Below are positions 11,658 to 21,350 of a stretch of 64,000 nucleotides of DNA, piece by piece (within the stretch, counting starts at the first letter, position 1; each line of letters begins with the position of its first letter). The stretch is from Calliphora vicina. Lineage: Eukaryota; Arthropoda; Insecta; Diptera; Calliphoridae. Made by a program: the position numbers and the translations under genes. The notes under the pieces are model-generated. The model saw nothing but the letters and a program-made list of their open reading frames with translations, was not told the origin of the DNA and did not search any database. The stretch lies in the NCBI RefSeq assembly GCF_958450345.1, contig NC_088782.1:101276358-101340357 (forward strand), given 5' to 3'.

Positions 11658-12432
11658 TAGGGATGCCAAACGGGACTGGGTTTTACAAATCCCGGGATTC
11701 GGGATTTTAGAAATGTAAATCCCGGGATCCCGGGATTTTTCGGGACCCCGGGATTTTTCGGGATCCCGGGATTTTTCGGGATTTCGGGATTTTTCGGGAC
11801 TTCGGGATTTTACTTAAACGTCAAAAACATCAAATTCAACAATAAAAACAATTAATTTCATTAATATATTTAAGTAAAAATATAACAAATCAAAAAATAA
11901 TGCATTAAATTAAAATAAATGGTCCATGATTTCCGCTAGCTCCATACAATTGTCCCCCGGAGTACTGTTTGAGCAGTCATAAATATCTTGATTATGCGGC
12001 AATCCTTATAAAATTTTGCACAAATTAAGTTGTAAGTACTCTGAAATTATACTGTAGAATACTGCGGAAATCGGGCTGCATTTGCCCCTAGTCCGCTTCA
12101 GAAAATAACTTGAACATAAATTTCGTAAAACTGTAAATTGTGTAAAAGCCTGTCAATGCAAGGGAGACGTGCTGCTCCCTGATTCAAATGAAATCTGGCT
12201 GCGTTTGGATTTGAAGCGAGATTAGTATTATAAATATGCTGAAATTTAGCTTTCTAAGTATTTTGGGTGCTTCAAAAATCTTCCTAAAATATCAAAAATC
12301 TCATAATATTTCGGGATTTGTTAATACCGAAAAATCCCGGGATTCTTTTTCACAAATCCCGGGATTCGGGAAATCCCGATCCCGAAAAATCCCGGGATTT
12401 TCGGGATCGGAATTTCGGGATTGGCATCCCTA
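11658..12432. mobile_element. 775 bp hAT-type MITE with CCCGGGATTT subterminal repeats
   Basis: The ends TAGGGATGCCAA and TTGGCATCCCTA are inverted, and GTATCAGC is duplicated exactly on both sides (11650-11657 and 12433-12440). An 8 bp duplication with TAGGG-type ends is typical of hAT. Both subterminal zones carry many copies of the palindrome-prone word ATCCCGGGATTTTTCGGG: about eight on the left (11690-11815) and six on the right (12330-12420). The interior (about 11925-12125) is a piece of a mini-me-like type D repeat, related to 51640-51810, so the element has captured foreign repeat DNA. No transposase was seen. Confidence 0.88.
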
Positions 12433-12440
12433 GTATCAGC

Positions 12441-13550
12441 TTAACAAAGTTACGATTTTTTTCTGCTTGAATATTCTTAATTTAAGGTTGTGTTGCAGTA
12501 CGAGTTTTTTTTTGTTTTCCTTTTTCCTGTTTCCATAGCATATTAATTGGAATTTATGGATTAAAAAAAATTTAGTAATAAACAAAAACTTAACCGAAAT
12601 GAAGAAAGTTTTACTTTAACATGTCACTTAAAGTTTAAGTAGTTTGTTAAAAACAAAAGAGCCTGAAAGTATGGCACATTAACAGTAATATTTTAATACC
12701 TGTAAAGTAGTCTTGCATTACACAAAAATAACATGCAATTAAAACATAAAATTTAAGTTAACATAAAATTTTAAATAAAATTTGTTATTTGTTTAAAGGT
12801 CTCCATAATTTTGATATTCGCTTTAGTTTGGTTTTTATATAGTTTCAAAGTTCATATTTTTTAATAGACGAGTATATTTTTGCCTTGTCGAGCAATTTTG
12901 TTTTCTCCCAATAGATATTTGAAGTTAATAAAATAACTTTAAAACCTTTGAACATACTAAATTAAACGCCTAAATAATTTCTTATTATCCTTATTGAATC
13001 GAAAGCCGGGGGCGTTTTAAATACAAAAAGTTAAATTACATAAAATAGAAACACACACCAGTTTAATTTAATTATGTCAATAAAAAATAGCTGTTGGTAA
13101 TGTTGTATACTGTATGTCTGTTATTTTAAAATGTTAAATATGTGTTAGTTTATTAGGGTACTACTCGTATGGTTATTGCAGAGGAAACTATAAATACATA
13201 TGAGTAGCTGCAGAACAAAAGTTACTTTTTCGATTTTTTTTACAAATTGATTTTTTGGTATTTTTATAATAAGGACTGAGATCGTAAAATTCTTAACACA
13301 CGTTTTTCATTAAAACTTTAAAGCCAAGTATTTTTTGATTTTTTCTGATAAAGTTACCTTTGTAATGCATGTCAGTTATTATGTTTAATGTCAATTATGT
13401 TCATTTGTTGTTAATCTGATTAAAATGAGTGACCAGAAAAAAGTGCGTACTAAAATTTTTAAATGTTTTCAAAAAAACCCAACTTGGTCCTACAAAAAGT
13501 GGGCCAAACAATCAAAGGTCTGCTATCAAATTGTTTCCAATATTATTAAA
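12441..13550. other. AT-rich stretch, no gene seen
   Basis: The stretch contains homopolymer runs, a T-rich tract near 12506-12530, and no supported coding region, RNA gene or repeat that I can match elsewhere in the window. Confidence 0.5.
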
Positions 13551-13830
13551 CAGTAGAGATGAGCGATATTTCCATACCTGTGATTTAATCACTGTGATTG
13601 AAAAATCACTGGTAACAACAGTTACTGAATATTGCAAGTAACAGGTACATTTAAGTCGTTCTTTTATATTTTTCAACATTCACTGGTAACGTTTTAGAAA
13701 AATCACTGGAACAACTTTAGTAACAGGTACTTTTAATATCGTTCTTTTACATTTTTCAACATACTGTTAAATGTCGTTCTTTTATATTATTCAACATTCA
13801 CTGGTAACGTTTTTAAAAAAAATCACTGCT
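13550..13830. repeat. Degenerate tandem repeat with CACTGGTAACGTTTT units
   Basis: The text GTCGTTCTTTTATATTTTTC.ACATTCACTGG followed by TAACGTTTT and AAAAATCACTG occurs at about 13652-13710 and again at 13765-13828, with a partial copy at 13735-13760. The block starts near TAGAGATGAGCGATATTTCC, which looks like a transposon end, but I found no matching right end. Confidence 0.55.
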
Positions 13831-14164
13831 AAAGGTAGGATCACACGATTGCCGCAATGCACCAATTATTGGTCTATTTTATACGTCAATCGTGTGATTT
13901 CACAACTTATTGGCTCATATGTCAAACCACAACAATATTGTGCTTATTTGGCCCAATCAAATGCAACACTGGTGCGGCAATCATGTGAATGCTTGATAGG
14001 CAACATGCACCAATAAAAAAGTTAAAAATACAACAATATTTATTGTGTTCTAGTGCGGCAATCAAAGAAGACAATTAGCGCCAATATTCATTTTTGTAAA
14101 AGAAATATTCTTTTTGTGAGCCACTCTTTGACCCACATACATCTTATAACATTTCTTTATTAAT
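13831..14164. repeat. Probable decayed foldback sequence
   Basis: TCACACGATTGCCGCAATG at 13840 has inverted relatives nearby (CAATCGTGTGATTTC at 13888), and TGGTGCGGCAATCATGTGA lies at 13970. The word GCGGCAATCA recurs at about 14055. These look like parts of a small foldback element whose limits I cannot fix. Confidence 0.35.
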
Positions 14165-16006
14165 TATACCCTCCACCACCATAAGTGGTGAATGAGGGTA
14201 TATATAAGTTTGTCATTCCGTGTGTAACATTGAGAAATATTCATCTGAGACCCAACAAAGTATATATATTATTGATCCTTATGAAATTCTAAGTCGATTA
14301 AGCCATGTCCGTCTGTCTGTCTGTCCGTCTGTCCGTCTGTGTAAAACACGCTCACGTCTAAAATACGCAAACAAACTTATAGAGTTGCAAGAAAAGTGTT
14401 TATTATTGTCATAAGCAGTTTGGTATTGAAAATCAGCGAAATCGGTACAGTGGAACCAAAGTTATGAATGAAAATGTGGGACAACCTCAAAAAAAATTGA
14501 TAATTTTCACATATTTTTGGCCATTTTTTGTAAATATATTGCAGCTAATATCATAAAATTTTGCACTCGTTACTTTTATGATAAAAGGAGTAACTCTGGT
14601 GAAAATTATAAGAATCGGTCCATGATTTCTCCTAGCCCCCATACAAATTTCTTCCCGAAATATGGTTCTATGGTCTATAAATGCCTACAAAATAGGAATA
14701 TCCACATGAAATTCAGCAAAAATAAGTTTCGTGGTAAAAGAAATTATATTAAAAAATTTTTCGTGGATCGGCCCATATTTGACCATAGCCCCCATATAAA
14801 GTACACTTCCGAAAATCTCTTAAATAAGCATAAATGTCTTATAAATATCGCTATCAAGTTGAAATTCGACATGAATAATCCCCATATATACCAAAATCGC
14901 TGTACCTAATTCTATGAAGATCGGCCGATAATTGGTTATAGCTCCCATATAAGGACCACTTCCGAAAAACACAATAACCTACATAAGTATCCAAAAATAT
15001 CAATATCAAAACAAAATTTCACACACATCCATAGTTTATATTTAGAAATCATACTACTGGATTTTGTGAATATCGGTCCATATTTGACCATAGCTCCCAT
15101 ATAAGGTCCACTTCCAAAAATCAGTTAACTACTCATAAATCTCTTATAAATACATTTATCATGCTAAAATTCGACAAAAATTATACTCATATATATAGAT
15201 ATCACTGTACCAAATTTTATGCAGATTGGCCGATAATTGGTCACAGCTTCCCTATAAGGCCCATTTCCGAAAAAAGATATTAACCTTAAAAATATTAAAA
15301 ACATATCGATATCAAAATGAAATAACGCACATATCAATAATTTGTATCCAGTAATCATAATTCTGGATTTTGTGAATATCGGTCCATATTTAACCATAGC
15401 TCCTATATAAGGTCCACTCCCGAAAATCACTAAAATCCTCATAAATTTCTTACAAATATAGTTATCAGGTCGAAATTCGAAACAAATTTATTCAATATAT
15501 ACAAAAATCGATGTTCCAAATTTTATGATGATAGGCCCATAATTGGTCATAACCTCCATATAAGAATCACTTCAGGAAAACACATTAACATGCACAAATA
15601 TCCAAAAAAATCTATACTGAACCAAAATTTTACACCGATCAGTAATTTGTATCCAAGAATCGTACTAAAAGATTTTTTAAAAAGTGGTCCATAATTCGGC
15701 ATAGCTCCCATATAAGGTCCACTCTTGAAATTCTACAAAAAGAGCCCTTAAATACTTAGGACCATAATAGGTCATAGCATTAATATATTAAACCAAAATA
15801 GTACACAGATCAGTAATTTGTATTCAAAAATCATAATACTGAATTTTGTGAATATTGGTCCATAATTGGCCACAGCTCTCATATAAATACATAAAAGTCA
15901 CGTAAAAATATTTTATGACAATCGAATCATAATAGGTCATAGCTCCCACATAAGTCCCACAACCAAATATTTTGAAATTTGTCTAAATATATTTGTATAC
16001 CCTTTT
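14165..16006 (-). mobile_element. mini-me-like type A body, outer copy of left arm
   Basis: It starts at the TATACCCTCCACCACCATAA terminal hairpin, then (GTCY)n at 14306-14340, then ten or so ~150 bp units each carrying a version of CATAGCTCCCATATAAGG. It ends AAATATATTTGTATACCC at about 16002, where the next copy begins immediately. It lacks the head module. Open frames in it differ from those in sister copies only by scattered substitutions and are non-coding. Confidence 0.85.
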
Positions 16007-17867
16007 TATACCCTCCACCACCATAAGTGGTGAATGAGGGTATATATAAGTTTGTCATTCCGTGTGTAACATTGAGAAATATTCATCTGAGACCCAACAA
16101 AGTATATATATTATTGATCCTTATGAAATTCTAAGTCGATTGAGCCATGTCCGTCTGTCTGTCCGTCTGTCCGTCTATGTAAAACACGCTCACGTCCAAA
16201 ATACGCAAACAAACTTAGTAGAGTTACAAGAAAAATGTTTATTATTGTCCTAAGCAGTTTGGTATTGAAAATCAGCGAAATCGGTACAGTGGAACCAAAG
16301 TTATGAATGAAAATGTGGGACAACCTCAAAAAAAATTGATAATTTTCACATATTTTTGGACAGTTTTTGTAAATATATTGCAGCTAATATCATAAAATTT
16401 TGCACTCGTTACTTTTATGATAAAAGGAGTAACTATGGTGAAAATTATAAGAATCGGTCCATGATTTCTCCTAGCCCCCATACAAATTTCTTCCCGAAAT
16501 ATGGTTCTATGGTCTATAAATGCCTACAGAATAGGAATATCCACATAAAATTCACATAAATAAGTCTCGTGGTAAAAGAAATTATATTACAAAATTGTTC
16601 GTGGATCGGCCCATATTTGACCATAGCCCCCATATAAAGTACACTTCCGAAAATCTCTTAAATAAGCATAAATGTCTTATAAATATCGCTATCAAGTTGA
16701 AATTCGACATGAATAATCCCCATATATACCAAAATCGCTGTACCTAATTATATGAAGATCGGCCGATAATTGGTTATAGCTCCCATATAAGGACCACTTC
16801 CGAAAAACACAATAACCTACATAAATATCTAAAAAATATCAATATCAAAACAAAATTTCACACAGATCCGTAATTTATATTTAGAAATCATACTACTGGA
16901 TTTTGTGAATATCGGTCCATATTTGACCATAGCTCCCATATAAGGTCCACTTCCAAAAATCAGTTAAGTACTCATAAATTTCTTATAAATATCTTTATCA
17001 TGCTAAAATTCGACAAAAATTATACTCATATATATAGATATCACTGTACCAAATTTTATGCAGATTGGCCGATAATTGGTCATAGCTCCCTATAAGGCCC
17101 ATTTCCGAAAAAAGATATTAACCTTAAAAAGTATTATAAACATATCGATATCAAAATGAAATTACGCACAGATCCAGTAATTTGAATCCAGTAATCATAC
17201 TTCTGGATTTTGTGAATATCGGTCCATATTTAACCATAGCTCCCATATAAGGTCCACTCCCGAAAATCACTAATATCCTCATACATTTCTTACAAATATA
17301 GTTATCAGGTTGAAATTCAAAACAAATTTATTCAATATATACAAAAATCGATGTACCAAATTTTATGATGATAGGCCCATAATTGGTCATAACCTCCATA
17401 TAAGAACTTCTTCAGGAAAACACATTACCCTGCACAAATATCCATAAAAATCTACAATCAACCAAAATTTTACACCGATGAGTAATTTGTATCCAAGAAT
17501 CGTACTACAAGATTTTTTAAATATTGGTGCATAATTCGGCATAGATCCCACATAAGAACCACTCTTGTTAATAGCGTTGTTTATATGAAATTCTACAAAA
17601 ATAGCCCTTAAATACTTAGGACTATAATAGGTCATAGCATCCATATATTAAACCAAAATAGTACACAGATCAGTAATTTGTATTCAAAAATCATAATACT
17701 GAATTTTGTGAATATTGGTCCATAATTGGCCACAGCTCTCATATAAATACATAAAAATCATGTAAAAATATTTTATGACAATCGAATCATAATAGGTCAT
17801 AGCTCCCGAATAAGTCTCACAACCAAATATTTTGAAATTTGTCTAAATATATTTGTATACCCTTTTT
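16007..17867 (-). mobile_element. mini-me-like type A body, inner copy of left arm
   Basis: This is a tandem near-copy of 14165-16006 with the same terminal hairpin, (GTCY)n at 16149-16174 and ~150 bp units. It differs from its neighbour by a segment present here at about 17565-17590 and missing there (outer copy near 15722). It runs directly into the head module at 17868, so this copy is the complete one in this arm. Confidence 0.85.
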
Positions 17868-18375
17868 TATACTCTGTTTCTTCACTTGAGGTTAAAAGGG
17901 AAAAATGTTGAGGTCCAGACTTAAACTCGACAACACTTCCCATTTGCGCATGTGAAATTTCATTAAAATCGGACTAAGGGTTTAGAAGTAACAGATTTGT
18001 TTCCCTCTTTTTTTTCTCATACCACTGTGCGCCACTTTGACACTCAGATATTGTAGATCGTTTAACCCAGTTCCAACAAAGTGTTTACGGTTACCTATGT
18101 AAGAAAATAATAATGTACACGAAGATTTAGAAAAATTAAATTTAGACGACAATTTCTCAATTAAAAGACAATAATTAACTGTGTCAAACGTTCTAATAGG
18201 AATTTCAGTTATAAATTGCTGAATTAGATACAATTTTTTGTACATTTGAAATAAAATATCTTCTGCGTAAACTAGTCTTTCTAACAATTGTTATATTATT
18301 TCAGCTTTTATACCATCATATTTAGGTGGAGGGTATTTAAGATTCGGCACGGCCGAATATAGTACTCTTACTTGT
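17868..18375 (-). mobile_element. mini-me-like type A head module with captured RT fragment
   Basis: Read on the minus strand it runs from ACAAGTAAGAGTACTATATT (18375) through the TTCGGCCGTGCCGAA hairpin, ATACCCTCCACC, and the reverse transcriptase fragment to GAAACAGAGTATA. Other copies of the same module lie at 20843-21350, 37455-38010, 38018-38857, 38862-39760, 47400-47930 and 59870-60145 (the last truncated). Confidence 0.8.
18050..18287 (-). pseudogene. Captured non-LTR retrotransposon RT fragment (left arm)
   Basis: About 80 codons read LERLVYAEDILFQM..., then RTFDTVNYCLLIEKL, FNFSKSSC and LFSYIGNRKHFV. Jockey-like LINE reverse transcriptases have an AFDTVNH.LLI.KL..KFNFS.SSCKL...YL.NR.QFV segment here, which spans motif A and the following palm region. 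The catalytic aspartate of motif A lies in the usual LDFSKAFD; in this fragment that position reads TEIPIRTFD, so the residue is lost. The frame then runs into non-coding repeat text. It is a passenger, not an enzyme, and is identical to its mirror at 20931. Confidence 0.7.
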
Positions 18376-18410
18376 TATTAGGTAATAATGCGGTATTTAA
18401 TATGATTTGT

Positions 18411-18700
18411 ATATGGGGAATTTCATGTCAAGTGAACCAACCAACTTTTGAAATCGATGTCTTCCGATCGGGATGAAATTTGCACCAAGGTTAGCTCTAT
18501 TGGATAGTAACTCAGACACAATTTTTCAACAACATCGGTCGAGAACTCTCTGAGTTATAGGGGGTAAAATTTTGACAATTTGGTCAAACAGGGGTTTTTT
18601 CTTATCCATGTAACTTATTACCTATTGTTCTTAGCAAAATGTGTCCCAAATAGTATAGATAGCTATTTCTTCGATCTTTCGAAAAAAAATATTTAAAAAA
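18411..18700 (+). repeat. Dispersed block copy 2 (left arm)
   Basis: It begins TATGGGGAATTTCATGTCAA and is the same block as 8985-9275, with GATCGGGATGAAATTTGCAC and ACTCTCTGAGTTA intact. Mirrored at 20518-20808. It joins directly onto the satellite array. No coding capacity is evident. Confidence 0.85.
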
Positions 18701-19978
18701 AAAAATAAAAAATTTTTAATATTTTTTTTCCGAAATCAAAAACTTTTTTGACTTTTTTTTAAAATACGTCCTTTTTTTTTTTTTTTTTTTTTTTCTTAAA
18801 ATAAAGTTTAGATATTTTCCTTGAACACCTACTTGGTCGCTTAGTGGGATGCGAGTGGGATATCTATCAAAATAAATATTTTGTAACTCAAAACATAAAA
18901 TTTTTGACTTTGTTTGCAAAATCAAAAACATTGTTGACTTTTTTTTTCAAAATGGACCCTTTTTTAATCTTTTTTTTTAGGTCAAACAAAAGCTTAGATA
19001 TTATCCTTGAAGACCCTTTTGGTCGCTTAGTGGGATGCGAGTGGGATATCTATCAAAATAAATATTTTTTAACTCAAGACTTACAATTTTTGACTTTTTT
19101 TTTTGCAAATACGATTTTTTTTCCAAATGGGCCCTTTTTTTAAAATTTTTTTTGTAGTCAAAAGAAAGCTTAGGTCCATTCCTTTAAGATATTTTTAGTC
19201 CCTTAGTGGGATGCGAGTGGGATATCTATCAAAATAAATATTTTGTAACGCAAGACATACAATTTTTTAATTTTTTTTTGCAAAATCAAAATTTTTTTCC
19301 AATATTGGCCCTTTTTTAATTTTTTTTTTTGCTCAAAAGAAAGCCTAGGTCCATTCCTTTAAGATATTTTTAGTCCCTTAGTGGGATGCGAGTGGGATAT
19401 CTATCAAAATAAATATTTTGTAACAATTTTTTAATTTTTTTTTGCAAAATCGAAATTTTTTTCAAATATGGGACTTTTTTTTAAAAATTTTTTTTTGCTC
19501 AAAAGAAAGCTTAGGTCTTTTCCTTTAAGACCTATTTTGTCACTTAGGAAGATGTGAGTAGGATATCTATTAAAATAAAAATGTTGTAACTCAAGACATT
19601 CAATTATTGACTTTTTTTTTGCAAATTCGAATTTTTTTTCAAAATGGGCCCTTTTTTAAAAATTTTTTTTTAGTCAAAAGAAAGCTTAGGTCCATTCCTT
19701 TAAGATATTTTAGGTCCCTTAGTGGGATACGAGTGGGATATCTATCAAAATAAATATTTTGTAACTCAAGATATACAATTTTTGATTTTTTGGCAAAATC
19801 AAAAACTTTTTTGACTTTTTTTTAAAATGGGCCCTTTTTGTAATTTTTTTTTTTTTGCTATAAAGAAAGCTTAGGCCTATTCCTTTAAGATGGTTTTGAT
19901 CGCTTAGTGGGATGCGAGTGGGATATATATCAAAATAAATGTTTTGTAACTCAAGACATACAATTTTTGTGTTAAAAC
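18700..19978 (+). repeat. ~175 bp tandem satellite, direct-orientation part
   Basis: The word TGGGATGCGAGTGGGATATC or a near variant recurs at about 18845, 19030, 19206, 19381, 19547, 19722 and 19907, giving periods of 166-187 bp. Each monomer also contains a GACTTTTTTTTTGCAAAATC tract, an AAATGGGCCCTTTTTT block and AAAGAAAGCTTAGGTCCATT. Monomers differ by 5-15 per cent by eye. A pure T run of about 25 bp sits at 18771-18795. The two 5'-most monomers are mirrored in the right arm; those from 19240 on form the spacer of the inverted repeat. Confidence 0.9.
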
Positions 19979-20517
19979 ATTTATTTTGATAGATATCCCA
20001 CTCGCATCCCACTAAGGGACTAAAAATATCTTAAAGGAATGGACCTAAGCTTTCTTTTGACTACAAAAAAAATTTTAAAAAAAGGGCCCATTTGGAAAAA
20101 AAATCGTATTTGCAAAAAAAAAAGTCAAAAATTGTAAGTCTTGAGTTAAAAAATATTTATTTTGATAGATATCCCACTCGCATCCCACTAAGCGACCAAA
20201 AGGGTCTTCAAGGATAATATCTAAGCTTTTGTTTGACCTAAAAAAAAAGATTAAAAAAGGGTCCATTTTGAAAAAAAAAGTCAACAATGTTTTTGATTTT
20301 GCAAACAAAGTCAAAAATTTTATGTTTTGAGTTACAAAATATTTATTTTGATAGATATCCCACTCGCATCCCACTAAGCGACCAAGTAGGTGTTCAAGGA
20401 AAATATCTAAACTTTATTTTAAGAAAAAAAAAAAAAAAAAAAAAAAGGACGTATTTTAAAAAAAAGTCAAAAAAGTTTTTGATTTCGGAAAAAAAATATT
20501 AAAAATTTTTTATTTTT
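19979..20517 (-). repeat. ~175 bp satellite, inverted part
   Basis: At 19979 the array flips. Monomers on the minus strand have their GCGAGTGGGATATC box near 20000, 20175 and 20360. The flip is abrupt: TTTTTGTGTTAAAACATTTA joins a forward monomer to a reverse one inside the array. The sequence is the mirror of 18700-19239. Confidence 0.9.
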
Positions 20518-20808
20518 TTTTTTAAATATTTTTTTTCGAAAGATCGAAGAAATAGCTATCTATACTATTTGGGACACATTTTGCTAAGAACAATAGGTAA
20601 TAAGTTACATGGATAAGAAAAAACCCCTGTTTGACCAAATTGTCAAAATTTTACCCCCTATAACTCAGAGAGTTCTCGACCGATGTTGTTGAAAAATTGT
20701 GTCTGAGTTACTATCCAATAGAGCTAACCTTGGTGCAAATTTCATCCCGATCGGAAGACATCGATTTCAAAAGTTGGTTGGTTCACTTGACATGAAATTC
20801 CCCATATA
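20518..20808 (-). repeat. Dispersed block copy 3 (right arm)
   Basis: This is the mirror image of 18411-18700 and matches it base for base wherever I compared them. It separates the satellite from the head module beginning at 20843. Confidence 0.85.
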
Positions 20809-20842
20809 CAAATCATATTAAATACCGCATTATTACCTAATA

Positions 20843-21350
20843 ACAAGTAAGAGTACTATATTCGGCCGTGCCGAATCTTAAATACCCTCCACCTAAATAT
20901 GATGGTATAAAAGCTGAAATAATATAACAATTGTTAGAAAGACTAGTTTACGCAGAAGATATTTTATTTCAAATGTACAAAAAATTGTATCTAATTCAGC
21001 AATTTATAACTGAAATTCCTATTAGAACGTTTGACACAGTTAATTATTGTCTTTTAATTGAGAAATTGTCGTCTAAATTTAATTTTTCTAAATCTTCGTG
21101 TACATTATTATTTTCTTACATAGGTAACCGTAAACACTTTGTTGGAACTGGGTTAAACGATCTACAATATCTGAGTGTCAAAGTGGCGCACAGTGGTATG
21201 AGAAAAAAAAGAGGGAAACAAATCTGTTACTTCTAAACCCTTAGTCCGATTTTAATGAAATTTCACATGCGCAAATGGGAAGTGTTGTCGAGTTTAAGTC
21301 TGGACCTCAACATTTTTCCCTTTTAACCTCAAGTGAAGAAACAGAGTATA
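20843..21350 (+). mobile_element. mini-me-like type A head module (right arm)
   Basis: It starts ACAAGTAAGAGTACTATATT, with the CGGCCGTGCCG hairpin core at about 20862-20872, followed by AATACCCTCCACC, the RT fragment, and GAAACAGAGTATAAAAAAGG at the junction to the body. This is the most intact head in the window and the best reference for the family. Confidence 0.85.
20931..21170 (+). pseudogene. Captured non-LTR retrotransposon RT fragment (right arm)
   Basis: This is the same ~80-codon fragment as at 18050-18287. It carries FDTVNYCLLIEKL, FNFSKSSC and SYIGNRKHFV and lacks the motif A catalytic aspartate. The frame stays open to 21236, but residues after about 80 come from repeat DNA (SVKVAHSGMRKKRG) that also exists without the fragment elsewhere, so the open frame overstates the captured part. 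There is no start context, no YADD box and no endonuclease domain. Confidence 0.7.

Noticed and set aside
18716..18931. Frame with a lysine-rich stretch and its mirror at 20287-20502
   Set aside because: The Lys run translates the poly-T/poly-A tract of the satellite; no gene.
18843..19930. Regularly spaced conserved boxes resembling a CRISPR-like array
   Set aside because: The spacers between boxes are themselves repeated, so this is a ~175 bp satellite. The sequence is from an animal genome and no cas-like genes exist here.
20931..21236. Reading the full 101-codon frame as an RT-related protein
   Set aside because: Only the first ~80 codons resemble reverse transcriptase; the remainder is generic repeat sequence present elsewhere without the fragment.
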